Part shown: positions 53,015-60,936 of the stretch, piece by piece
How the letters are laid out: each line of letters opens with the position of its first letter
Position numbering within the stretch: the stretch's first letter is position 1
NCBI GenBank assembly: GCA_937988885.1
Contig: CALKHR010000082.1
Coordinates: 1 to 64,000, forward strand
Direction of reading: 5' to 3'
DNA: 64,000 bases
DNA from: an uncultured Roseiflexaceae bacterium
GTDB taxonomy: Bacteria > Chloroflexota > Chloroflexia > Chloroflexales > Roseiflexaceae
Position numbers and translations under genes: made by a program
The notes under the pieces: generated by a model
The model's database searches: none
Told to the model about the DNA's origin: nothing
Seen by the model: the letters and a program-made list of their open reading frames with translations, nothing else

Positions 53015-53674
53015 ATGTTGGAGACAAACTTCGAAGTTCTCATCATCGACGACGAGCCAGTACTTCGCGAACAGATCGCCCAACTCATCACAGCTTGGGG
53101 GTACCGTGTTCGCGTAACGGATCACGTTGCTGCTGCGCTGCGCGCACTCGAAGACCATCCCCCCGACATTATTTTAACTGATCTCGTGCTACCCGACCAA
53201 CCGGGGTATATGGTGCTTGAATATGTGCAGGCACATTGGCCCCAACTCCCGGTTCTGGTGATGACGGCGTATGCGTCGCTGGAAAGTGCTATCGAAGCGC
53301 TGAAGCAGGGCGCGTACGATTATATGCTCAAGCCGATCACTCCGCCCGAACTCGCCGCCGCACTCGCTCGCGCTCACGCTGCCGTCTCGCTGCAACGCTC
53401 ACGTTCCCGCGAGGAGCAACTGCGCCACGTTGCCGATGTGGCCCTCACGCTCGCCCACGAGATCAACAACCCGCTTGGTATCCTAATCGGCGAACTGCGC
53501 TTTCAACTGGAAGAAGTTGAGCCTAACAGCAGCCTGGCCCAAGGGTTAGAAGTCTGCCTCTCCTCCGCACAGCGCATCGCCGACGTTGTGCGCCGCATCG
53601 GTGCCCTGCGCGAAGTCAATTACCAAGAGTACCACGGCCTACGGCTGATCGATCTCGAAAACCCTCAATCGTAA
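53015..53674 (+). CDS. Receiver-HisKA protein without ATPase domain
   Basis: 219 aa from the ATG at 53015 (GGAG 6 nt upstream). Receiver residues intact: VLIIDDEPVLR, phospho-Asp in IILTDLVLPD, Thr in VLVMTAYASL, Lys in YMLKPITPPE. Then a HisKA-type dimerisation helix pair with the phospho-His motif LTLAHEINNPLGILIG near residue 155. The protein ends about 65 residues later, before any HATPase box, with a terminator immediately after. It could serve as a phosphotransfer hub or be phosphorylated by another kinase in trans. Confidence 0.88.
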   Translation: MLETNFEVLIIDDEPVLREQIAQLITAWGYRVRVTDHVAAALRALEDHPPDIILTDLVLPDQPGYMVLEYVQAHWPQLPVLVMTAYASLESAIEALKQGAYDYMLKPITPPELAAALARAHAAVSLQRSRSREEQLRHVADVALTLAHEINNPLGILIGELRFQLEEVEPNSSLAQGLEVCLSSAQRIADVVRRIGALREVNYQEYHGLRLIDLENPQS

Positions 53675-53697
53675 CAATGTACAACTCGAAACAAACG

Positions 53698-53744
53698 ACA
53701 GATGCGTTTTTCCTTTGAAAACAGGGAAAAACGCATCTGTTTTG
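53698..53744. terminator. Bidirectional terminator
   Basis: ACAGATGCGTTTTTCC (53698-53713) pairs perfectly with 53725-53740, loop 11 nt, then TTTTG. It lies between the receiver gene and the convergent subtilase gene. Confidence 0.9.
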
Positions 53745-53755
53745 TTGATGATAGC

Positions 53756-55507
53756 CTACTGGAACTGTAACTTGGTTTGGCCCACTTGCATCAAGGTGCC
53801 GCGTCGGACGGCTACCGGCCCAATGATGCGTTGACCGTTGATGTAGGTGCCGTGCGTACTGCCAGTGTCCATCACCACAACATCCTGGCCAGTATTGCGG
53901 ATGAGGGCGTGGTGGCGCGATACGGTCGGGTCACCGACAATCTGCACAGCGCAATCGATCTCGCGGCCAATCGCGATCTCCGTGCCCGAAAGTGGGTAGC
54001 GTCGCACGCCGCCCGGCCCTTCCAACACCATCAGCGCGCCCCAAGCGCCCGGCGGCAACGGCTGCTGCGCAACGGCGGGAGGCGGCACAGGCGTGGCGGC
54101 AGCAACAGGTCGCGGTGCAACCGGAGCCATCGGCTGCGCTGGAGCCGTCCGTGAGCGACGACCCGCGCGCGCCACGATGGTGATTGCGGTCACGATAAGC
54201 ACCAAACCGCACAAGCCCATGGCGATCGGCACCATCAGATTCGGGCGCGTCACCCGGATCGGCGGAGCGCTCGGCTCATCGCTGATATCGGGCGATGAGG
54301 GAGAGCCGGGAGCCTCGGGAACTGCGCTCGGCTCATCGTCGATACCGGGCGACGAGGGGGCGTCGGGAGCCTCAGGAACTGCGCTCGGCTCCTCGGGAGC
54401 GAGCGGGCCACCCAGCGCAGCACAAGCATCGATACGCCCGGTGCCGAGCATCCCTTTCTCAACCAACCTGCGGTTCTGCCGAGAGATATCAGCCGCCGTG
54501 TTTTTGATGGTAGCAGCAACCTGCGTAGCGTCCCAATCGGGGTGCGCCGAGAAGAGCAGCGCCGCCAAGGCCGAGACCATCGGCGTGGCCTGCGAGGTGC
54601 CGCTCATATAATCGTAATTGTTCTTGTAACGCTCCTCGCGGGGCAACTGATTGCTGGTGAGATACACCTCGTAGGTCGGCATCGCGCTCATGATGTTGAC
54701 GCCGGGCGCTGCTACGCTAATCCACTCGCCGGAGTTGGAGAAATCGGCCTTGCGATCGCGCCTATCGGTAGCGGCGACGATCAGCGCATCGGGGTTGGTG
54801 CCAACGATCGCATTGGGCAAAGGCACAAAGTCGTTGCCAGCCGCCACCACCACCAACGAACCCTTCGACTGCGCGTACTCGATCGCGGCCATCACCTGCT
54901 CGGATTCGGTATCGGCGCTGATCGTCAGCGTTGCGCCCAGGCTCATGTTGATCACATGCGCGCCTTGGTCCGCCGCGTAGCGCACCCCACGCGCGATCGC
55001 CCGATCCGAGCCGTAGCCCTTCTCGTTCAACACACGAATAGGCAGGATCATCACGTTCGGCGCGAGCCCTGCGGTTCCTTCGCTGTTATCGAGCACCGAA
55101 GCGATGATGCCAGCCACGTTGGTGCCGTGCCCATTCTCATCGCTTGGGTCATCATCGCCATCGATAAAATCACGCCCGTTTGGCAACAGGCGATCTACCA
55201 GATCGGGGTGATTCATATCGACGCCGCTATCGACAACCGCCACTACCACATCGGGGCTGCCGAGCGTATGCTGCCAAGCACACGAGGCGCCTACCAGTTC
55301 CAATGCCCACGAATCGCTCAACAGAGGATCGTTATGATCAGTGATATCCTGATACGCAGGTCGATACATCGACCGTTCGAGGCCCGCAGAGGTTGGCCCA
55401 ATCAGCCACGATGATAGGTTTTGTGCGAACGCTCTGTGAGGCTGTACCAAGCCCACCAGCAGTAGGAACGCCACCATCAGCAGATAGATGTAGGTAATAC
55501 GTTTCAT
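53756..55507 (-). CDS. Subtilase with membrane helix and cytoplasmic FHA domain
   Basis: 583 aa. N-terminal signal peptide or anchor (TYIYLLMVAFLLLVGLV). S8 protease triad: Asp in VVAVVDSGVDMNHPDL, His in DENGHGTNVAGI, Ser in MSGTSQATPMVSALAA, with the oxyanion Asn in VVAAGNDF. Then about 1.5 copies of a 19-residue PSAVPEAP repeat coded by 57-bp DNA repeats (54267-54390), one membrane helix (LMVPIAMGLCGLVLIVTAIT) near residue 435, and a C-terminal FHA domain (EIAIGREIDCAVQI, SRHHALI, DTGSTHGTYING) that binds phosphothreonine. Protease outside, FHA inside. Fusion of these is unusual. Last gene of a four-gene minus-strand unit. Confidence 0.93.
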   Translation of the reverse strand: MKRITYIYLLMVAFLLLVGLVQPHRAFAQNLSSWLIGPTSAGLERSMYRPAYQDITDHNDPLLSDSWALELVGASCAWQHTLGSPDVVVAVVDSGVDMNHPDLVDRLLPNGRDFIDGDDDPSDENGHGTNVAGIIASVLDNSEGTAGLAPNVMILPIRVLNEKGYGSDRAIARGVRYAADQGAHVINMSLGATLTISADTESEQVMAAIEYAQSKGSLVVVAAGNDFVPLPNAIVGTNPDALIVAATDRRDRKADFSNSGEWISVAAPGVNIMSAMPTYEVYLTSNQLPREERYKNNYDYMSGTSQATPMVSALAALLFSAHPDWDATQVAATIKNTAADISRQNRRLVEKGMLGTGRIDACAALGGPLAPEEPSAVPEAPDAPSSPGIDDEPSAVPEAPGSPSSPDISDEPSAPPIRVTRPNLMVPIAMGLCGLVLIVTAITIVARAGRRSRTAPAQPMAPVAPRPVAAATPVPPPAVAQQPLPPGAWGALMVLEGPGGVRRYPLSGTEIAIGREIDCAVQIVGDPTVSRHHALIRNTGQDVVVMDTGSTHGTYINGQRIIGPVAVRRGTLMQVGQTKLQFQ

Positions 55508-55559
55508 AAGCTCGTTGTGCTGAAATTAGGAGCGTCAAAGCAAATAAACAGCGGTTGCT

Positions 55560-56093
55560 TTAGGTCGAAGGAACTTGAGCGTTCTGCAGATACCATGCAC
55601 CCTCAATCTTTGTCATCTCGAATACTGTATCGACGGCTGAAGTGCCCTCTTTAAGCTCGTCGCCAAAATTCAACTTGTAGTGCATGGTCGCGACCCAACG
55701 CACATGGGCAGTTTGACCATCGTTATCGAGCAATGTATACGATACATCACTAAACGAAATCGTATCGATATATTCGATATAGGCACGTACCTCAGCGCCA
55801 ATTTCGCGCTTAAGCTCGGTAGGCACCACGAACGATAACATCTTGCTCGCATCTTTTGCCTCGATCGCAGCAACGAAGCCCTGCGCCACCTCCACCGGGC
55901 GTGTATCGCTCATCGGATCGGCGGGCAACGCGAAGAACACCACAGCTGCCACGATCAAGGCGACTCCTAGCGCAGCGACCGCCCAAATCCACAACGGTGT
56001 GCGAGGCTTATTGAGTTGGGCCGAAAGTTCAGGGGGAAGGGAAAGCGGGCCTGTATCGGCCTTTTGTTCAGTGTTGGTGGACTGCTGCGCCAT
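55560..56093 (-). CDS. Membrane-anchored NTF2-like / DUF4878-type protein
   Basis: 177 aa. Cytoplasmic 33-residue start, one membrane helix (IWAVAALGVALIVAAVVFFA), then an extracytoplasmic domain of cystatin/NTF2 type (EVAQGFVAAIEAKDASKMLS; FEMTKIEGAWYLQN). This fold often acts as a ligand- or protein-binding module. 52 bp before the subtilase-FHA gene and 38 bp after the phosphoesterase gene, same strand; likely same transcript. The helix and outward domain make it a possible partner or substrate of the subtilase. Confidence 0.75.
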   Translation of the reverse strand: MAQQSTNTEQKADTGPLSLPPELSAQLNKPRTPLWIWAVAALGVALIVAAVVFFALPADPMSDTRPVEVAQGFVAAIEAKDASKMLSFVVPTELKREIGAEVRAYIEYIDTISFSDVSYTLLDNDGQTAHVRWVATMHYKLNFGDELKEGTSAVDTVFEMTKIEGAWYLQNAQVPST

Positions 56094-56131
56094 AAAATAA
56101 CCTCAAACCACACGTCGAAAACACAACGTAG

Positions 56132-57007
56132 CTACATCTTATCGCTTGGGGTATCCACATCCATCACGCGCTCATCGCGGGGCAACAGATATGGGCCAGC
56201 CGAACGCCGAGGAAACAAGTGCTCGGCCACAGGCACAAAACGACCAACATCCTCCAAAAACATATTTTGGCGAATACGAATGACGTGATCCTCGATCTCG
56301 ATGATGTTGTACGAATTTTTGCCGCGCTCACGAGCCTTCCCGCGCCGCGATGTAGTCGTGCCGCTCTGGCAAATAATCGTACCCTTCGAGAGCGTCGGTC
56401 GTACATCCAACGTTGTGCCAATATATGATACGTGGATATGCCCACAAAGTAACAGTTCCACGCCGCAGCGATCCAACAGATCAACGGCTTCCTCAGCATT
56501 GCTGATCTTGCGCCGATCCAAGCTACCGGGCGGATTCACCACGTGATGATGCAGCACAGCCACTTTGCACGTGTCGGGGGGATAGTTGCTAAAACGCTGC
56601 TCGATCGTAGCGATCTGCTCGCGATTCAGGTAGCCGCCATCGATGGTGAGGCCGTGCGCCGTATTGCCACCGACCACCACCAGACCAGGCCGCTCGAACA
56701 CCGGGTTCAGTTCACGCGAGATATACCGTTTGTAGCGGTGCAGCGGGCGAAACAGGCGATTAAACGGATTGTACAGCGGCACATCGTGATTGCCGGGCAC
56801 CACTAAGCGCGGTGTAGGCAACGAGCCCAAGAACGCCGCTGCTGTCTGCCACTGGCTCACGAAATCGGCGCGCTGCACAAAATCGCCAGAAACCACCACC
56901 AAATCGGGAGCAAGTTCGTGCGCCTCGCGCACCACCTGCTCAGCCAGAGCCGCGTTGAACGGCGGCCCGGTGTGAATATCCGAGATATGCATTAAAACGT
57001 AGCGCAC
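56132..57007 (-). CDS. Calcineurin-like metallophosphoesterase
   Basis: 291 aa, start GTG at 57007. All metal-binding motifs are present: HISDIHTG, VVSGDFVQ, VPGNHD, VLHHHV and CGHIHV. No signal peptide. Members of this group include 3',5'-cAMP phosphodiesterases, DNA-repair exonucleases and others; the CpdA-like length fits a phosphodiesterase but the substrate is open. Its start codon overlaps the stop of a 48-aa gene by one base (TAGTG), suggesting translational coupling. Confidence 0.93.
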   Translation of the reverse strand: MRYVLMHISDIHTGPPFNAALAEQVVREAHELAPDLVVVSGDFVQRADFVSQWQTAAAFLGSLPTPRLVVPGNHDVPLYNPFNRLFRPLHRYKRYISRELNPVFERPGLVVVGGNTAHGLTIDGGYLNREQIATIEQRFSNYPPDTCKVAVLHHHVVNPPGSLDRRKISNAEEAVDLLDRCGVELLLCGHIHVSYIGTTLDVRPTLSKGTIICQSGTTTSRRGKARERGKNSYNIIEIEDHVIRIRQNMFLEDVGRFVPVAEHLFPRRSAGPYLLPRDERVMDVDTPSDKM

Positions 57008-57153
57008 TAGTTCTCCGTGGGGGCAACCGGCGTCGTGGTCTCGGCAGCCTTCTCGCGGGCCAACCGAATCAGCGCCCGCAAGATGATAACGACCTCAACG
57101 CCCAACGCAACAACAAACGAATACTTTAAGAGGCTAACGAACACATCCAACAT
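57007..57153 (-). CDS. Small 48-aa membrane protein, first of the phosphoesterase operon
   Basis: Starts at the ATG at 57153 with GAGGAGG 8 nt upstream and ends in TAG at 57009-57007. Protein: MLDVFVSLLKYSFVVALGVE then a hydrophobic helix and RLAREKAAET, ending VAPTEN. One membrane helix with a charged C-terminal tail. Its stop overlaps the phosphoesterase start by one base. A regulator or subunit of the downstream enzymes is a reasonable guess. Alternative: leader peptide only. Confidence 0.7.
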   Translation of the reverse strand: MLDVFVSLLKYSFVVALGVEVVIILRALIRLAREKAAETTTPVAPTEN

Positions 57154-57181
57154 CGATGCTCCTCCTCTTTCCAGTCAATCT

Positions 57182-57212
57182 TTGTCAGATTGTAGCATAA
57201 AAATGGTATAAT
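57182..57212 (+). promoter_or_regulatory. Candidate promoter of the Nudix gene
   Basis: TTGTCA (57182-57187), 19-bp spacer, consensus TATAAT (57207-57212), about 25 bp upstream of the Nudix ribosome site. The spacer is 2 bp longer than ideal. Confidence 0.65.
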
Positions 57213-57242
57213 AGCGCCCTAGAACCCAAAAGGGAGGTGTTC

Positions 57243-57713
57243 ATGACTGTCAATTATGTGCGTTGGTTGCGTAGTTACGTCGGTCATCAGCGGTTGCTGC
57301 AACTTGCCGCAAGCGCTTTTATTCAGGATGAGCATGGCTGCGTGCTGTTGGGTCGACGCTCAGATGTCATGCTGTGGGCACCACCATCTGGTGTTGTACA
57401 ACTGGGAGAAACACCCGCCAAAACGCTGGTCCGTGAAGTGCGCGAGGAGACTGGCCTAGAGGTCGAGGTGACTCGATTGGTGGGCGTCTACACCGGCTCC
57501 GATTTCGAGTGGACCTATCCCAACGGCGATCAAGCGCAGATCATCAGTCTGTTCTTCGCCTGCAAAGTGGTTGGTGGCGAGCTCAACCCCGATAACCACG
57601 AATTCCTCGATCTCGATTACTTCCCACCGGACGCCTTCCCCGCGCTCGTACCGCGCTACGCTCGCATGGTGCGCGACGCACTCGAAGGGAAAGAAACTGC
57701 ATTCTTCGATTAG
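57243..57713 (+). CDS. Nudix hydrolase
   Basis: 156 aa from the ATG at 57243 (AGGGAGG 5 nt upstream). Complete Nudix box: GVVQLGETPAKTLVREVREE followed by TGL. Typical substrates are nucleoside diphosphates linked to another group. 33 bp before a GT4 gene on the same strand. Confidence 0.94.
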   Translation: MTVNYVRWLRSYVGHQRLLQLAASAFIQDEHGCVLLGRRSDVMLWAPPSGVVQLGETPAKTLVREVREETGLEVEVTRLVGVYTGSDFEWTYPNGDQAQIISLFFACKVVGGELNPDNHEFLDLDYFPPDAFPALVPRYARMVRDALEGKETAFFD

Positions 57714-57746
57714 CGTGCGTGTCAAGGCACCCACTAACCAAAGCTC

Positions 57747-59228
57747 ATGCGACGTATTGCCTATCTCAGCCCGCTGAACCCCGCACCCTCCGGCATCTCC
57801 GATTATAGCGAGGAACTGCTGCCGTACCTGGCGCAGTACGCCGAGATCACCCTGTATGTTGAGGACGGCTTCAAGCCCAGCAACGCTGACATGGTGCGCC
57901 ACCTCGCCGTCCGCCCGATCAGCAAACTCGAACGGGATCAGCGCAAGCAGCCCTACGACGCGATCCTGTACCACATCGGCAACAGCCCCGTCCACGCCGC
58001 GATCTGGACCGCGCTGCAGCGAGTGCCGGGTGTGGTGGTGCTGCACGAGTTCATTCTGCACCACTTCATGCTGAACTACGCCGCCACGGTGCGCCACAGT
58101 ATCGAGAGCTACCGCGCCGAGGCCGCGCAACGGTACGGGGAAGAAGGGCTGCGCGTGGCCGAGTTGATGCTGCGAGGGCGCTTCACCACTGCCGCATTCG
58201 AGCTACCGTTCTGCGAAAATGTGCTCAACGCCGCCGAAGGCCTGATCGCCCACAGCCGCTACGTGATCGATAAAGCCAACGCATTGCGGCCCGATCTGCC
58301 CGCAGCGCATGTGCCAATGGGTGTGCCGCTGCCCCCGCAAATCGACCGCGCTGAGGCGCGCGCCCGTCGCGGCCTGCCGATCGACGCGCCCATCCTTGCC
58401 TCGTTCGGCCATATCAACCCGTACAAACGGCTCGATGCGGTGTTCCGCGCCCTGCGTGTGCTGCGCGAACGCTATCCGAACCTGCGCTACCTGCTGGTGG
58501 GCAGCGTATCGCCCAACTACGATGTGCGCGCCGCCATCGAACGGGCGGGCCTGGCCGACTGCGTGACCGTCACGGGCTACGTGGATCGCGCCGCATTCGA
58601 AGATTACGTCGCCGCCGCCGACCTATGCATCAACCTACGCCACCCTACTGCTGGCGAGACATCAGCGAGTCTTCTGCGGCTGCTCGGGGCGGGTCGGGCC
58701 ACGCTCGTCACCGCCAGCGGCTCGTTCACCGAACTGCCGTCCAACGTGGCCGCCCAAGTCGACGCCGATGCCAGCGAGGGCGATCTGATCATCGGCTACT
58801 GCCGCCTCTTGCTCGATCAGCCAGCGCTCGCCGCCGAATTGGGCGCCAACGCCCGCGCCTACGTGGCCCGCGAACACACGCTCGAACGGGCCGCCGAAGG
58901 CTATATGCGCTTCCTGGCAGCCCGCTACGGTTGGGATACGCCCCGCAAGATCCGCAAAACGCCGCTCTGGAACCTGCCCGAATACGCGCCACCTAGCGCA
59001 TCGGCACCCGCCCCAAGCGCGCCAGCCATCAGCCGCAGCGAGATGCCAAGCGAAGCGCCAGCCCCTACATTGGCAGACCCTGCATTAGCGCAACTTAGCG
59101 GCCAAGTGGCCCAAGCGTTGGCGGAACTCGGCGCCACCGAACACGATCAAGCGCTGCTGAAAAGCGCCGCTCGATCGATGGCCAGCCTGATCGACCCATC
59201 ACCCAGCACAGGCAGGCTTGGGCTGTAG
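57747..59228 (+). CDS. Glycosyltransferase, GT4 family
   Basis: 493 aa. N-terminal LSPLNPAPSGISDYSEELLP, the acceptor side with YHIGNSPVHAAIWTAL, and GT-B core with ILASFGHINPYKRLDAVFRA, LRYLLVGSVSP and the donor-site region LRHPTAGETSASLLRLLGAG (GEx7E-like). The C-terminal 100 residues are Ala/Pro/Ser-rich and of low complexity. The last 30 bp overlap the convergent SURF1 gene. Likely adds sugar to a surface or lipid acceptor. Confidence 0.9.
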   Translation: MRRIAYLSPLNPAPSGISDYSEELLPYLAQYAEITLYVEDGFKPSNADMVRHLAVRPISKLERDQRKQPYDAILYHIGNSPVHAAIWTALQRVPGVVVLHEFILHHFMLNYAATVRHSIESYRAEAAQRYGEEGLRVAELMLRGRFTTAAFELPFCENVLNAAEGLIAHSRYVIDKANALRPDLPAAHVPMGVPLPPQIDRAEARARRGLPIDAPILASFGHINPYKRLDAVFRALRVLRERYPNLRYLLVGSVSPNYDVRAAIERAGLADCVTVTGYVDRAAFEDYVAAADLCINLRHPTAGETSASLLRLLGAGRATLVTASGSFTELPSNVAAQVDADASEGDLIIGYCRLLLDQPALAAELGANARAYVAREHTLERAAEGYMRFLAARYGWDTPRKIRKTPLWNLPEYAPPSASAPAPSAPAISRSEMPSEAPAPTLADPALAQLSGQVAQALAELGATEHDQALLKSAARSMASLIDPSPSTGRLGL

Positions 59229-59957
59229 CTTCGCACGCTGAGAGCGCATCAACAAAATGGGATAGCCGACCAGCAAGATCACCGCGAAGCCGAACCACTG
59301 GATAATATAATTCAGATGTGGCCCAGAGCCAGTATCGGTCGTTGCCGTGCGGGCGGGCAGGAACGGATCATCAGGGCGCGGCTGCTGCACGATATAGAAC
59401 GGCTCAAGCGGATAGCCCACCTGCTGCTCGATCGCCTCAACATCGACGCGAAACCACGCATCGCGGCGCGTCTCACCCTCGCGCAACGGCGGGTCCTTGG
59501 GGCCACCGATCCCAGCCTGCGAGCGCCTCACGATCCCGTGCACCTCCACCTCGCCAGTTTCCGCATACTCCTTGCGGCTCTCTCGGTCGGTGAGGCTCAG
59601 CGGCAACCAGCCGCGATCTACCAGCACCACACGATCCGTGCCCGAGACGCGCAGCGGGGTGATCACATTCATTCCGGGGACACCATCGAGTTCGCGTAGG
59701 CGCTGCAACACCTCCTGCTCGGTGTCGTAGACACCCCGTACTACAACTGGCAGGTACTCATAATCATCGGGCGAGCTGGGCACTTGCTCCAAGCTCACCT
59801 CGGGTTGGGCCATGCGAGCATTGATGAGGGCATTGCGGGCTTGGCGTTGCTGGAGGCGGTCGATCTGCCAAAAACCGAGGCGGCAACAGACCAAAGCAGC
59901 GAGGATCACAAAAAGCGTCAGCCAGAGTCTCCGGCCTGTAAAGAGCAAACGTAGCAT
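59199..59957 (-). CDS. SURF1 family cytochrome oxidase assembly protein
   Basis: 252 aa. Two membrane helices, one at each end (WLTLFVILAALVCCRLGFWQ and QWFGFAVILLVGYPILLM), with an extracytoplasmic domain between. Family signatures: RLGFWQIDRLQQRQARN, VITPLRV, VLVDRGWLPLS and the C-terminal HLNYIIQWFGFAVI. Assists haem a insertion into cytochrome c oxidase; no cox genes are in the window. Convergent overlap of 30 bp with the GT4 gene. Confidence 0.94.
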   Translation of the reverse strand: MLRLLFTGRRLWLTLFVILAALVCCRLGFWQIDRLQQRQARNALINARMAQPEVSLEQVPSSPDDYEYLPVVVRGVYDTEQEVLQRLRELDGVPGMNVITPLRVSGTDRVVLVDRGWLPLSLTDRESRKEYAETGEVEVHGIVRRSQAGIGGPKDPPLREGETRRDAWFRVDVEAIEQQVGYPLEPFYIVQQPRPDDPFLPARTATTDTGSGPHLNYIIQWFGFAVILLVGYPILLMRSQRAKLQPKPACAG

Positions 59958-60290
59958 CGAAGTATCCTAGATGTATACTCAGCAGAAACGCAACCATCGC
60001 CCAGCGATTGCACGACAAAACAGCACATCGTTCGACGAAGTGCTTGGGCAGGGTTGCTCTACCAAGGCGCGATCAAACGCGGCTAGCGAACGGTAACCCG
60101 CTAGCACTAAGCCCGCCAGCACAACGTGGCGAAGCCTAACGCGCTGAACTGGGGTTGGCGCTCATTGTACCATCGTTCACGGGTGCCAATGCAAGGACCA
60201 ACACCCGTGATTTCAGAGTACAACAAGACGAACCATACCAGCGCTGCTGAGTATAGCTATGGCATCCAGGACAATTTCGTATGATGCAAC
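59958..60290. other. Structured gene-free region between SURF1 and the roadblock gene
   Basis: No gene could be supported. GC-rich with several hairpins: CACGGGTG (60178-60185) with CACCCGTG (60202-60209), and GCTAGCG / CGCTAGC near 60080-60107. A 53-codon minus-strand frame without a good start was considered and not accepted. Possible small RNA or repeated intergenic element. Confidence 0.35.
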
Positions 60291-60319
60291 AAAAAGGCCA
60301 GATGGCGGTCCACCTGACC
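60291..60319 (-). terminator. Terminator after the roadblock gene
   Basis: On the minus strand GGTCAGGTGG pairs with CCATCTGGCC (two G-U pairs), loop ACCG, followed by TTTTTG. Confidence 0.85.
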
Positions 60320-60350
60320 TCGGGACATACGGCCTGGAAGGAGGTGACAT

Positions 60351-60719
60351 TTAGACGAGGCTTACAAGCTCGTTTGCAGTTCGCTTCATCTCCAGGAATA
60401 CCAAGCCCAGCTTGGCGCGGCTCAGAGCCAGTGCGGTAAGCACAGCCTCTTCACCAATCGAGACAAGCACAACATAGCCATCCTCACCGCGGACGAAGAC
60501 CTGATCGAGCGCACCGCGTTTGAGCTCGCTGGCGATTCGCTCGCCGAGCGAAAGCATTGCTGCGCTCATCGCTGAAACACGGTCTTCTTCGACATCGGCG
60601 GGAAGCGCCGAAGCCATAATCAAGCCGTCGACACTCACGACGGCGGAAGCCTCGATATCAGGCGTATTCATCTGCAAGGCCTTCAGATGCCGTACCATCT
60701 CTTCGGTTCTGCTAGCCAT
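60351..60719 (-). CDS. Roadblock/LC7 domain protein
   Basis: 122 aa, a complete single domain: ASAVVSVDGLIMASALPADV, AMSAAMLSLGERIASELKRG, DGYVVLVSIGEEAVLTAL. Such stand-alone proteins regulate small Ras-like GTPases (MglB/MglA pair) in polarity and motility; no GTPase gene is next to it. AAGGAGG precedes the ATG. Flanked by a terminator, so monocistronic. Confidence 0.93.
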   Translation of the reverse strand: MASRTEEMVRHLKALQMNTPDIEASAVVSVDGLIMASALPADVEEDRVSAMSAAMLSLGERIASELKRGALDQVFVRGEDGYVVLVSIGEEAVLTALALSRAKLGLVFLEMKRTANELVSLV

Positions 60720-60936
60720 TCAGATCCTCCTTAAAGGCCGGTCGCACAACCTGGAATTCGGGGTGATGATTAGGTGGGACGAGACGATTAGGTACATACC
60801 TCATGGCCGGCTCATCGTCCGTGACCGCTGCTGCTCATTCTACTACACTTTTTGACATAGAGCAACTGCCTGAACCATCTTAAAGCAGAATTCACTTACA
60901 TCAAGTTATAAATCCGCATAACATTGTAAGTCTTTT

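Noticed and set aside
59764..60018. 84-codon frame starting upstream of SURF1
   Set aside because: Mostly inside SURF1 in another frame, no support.
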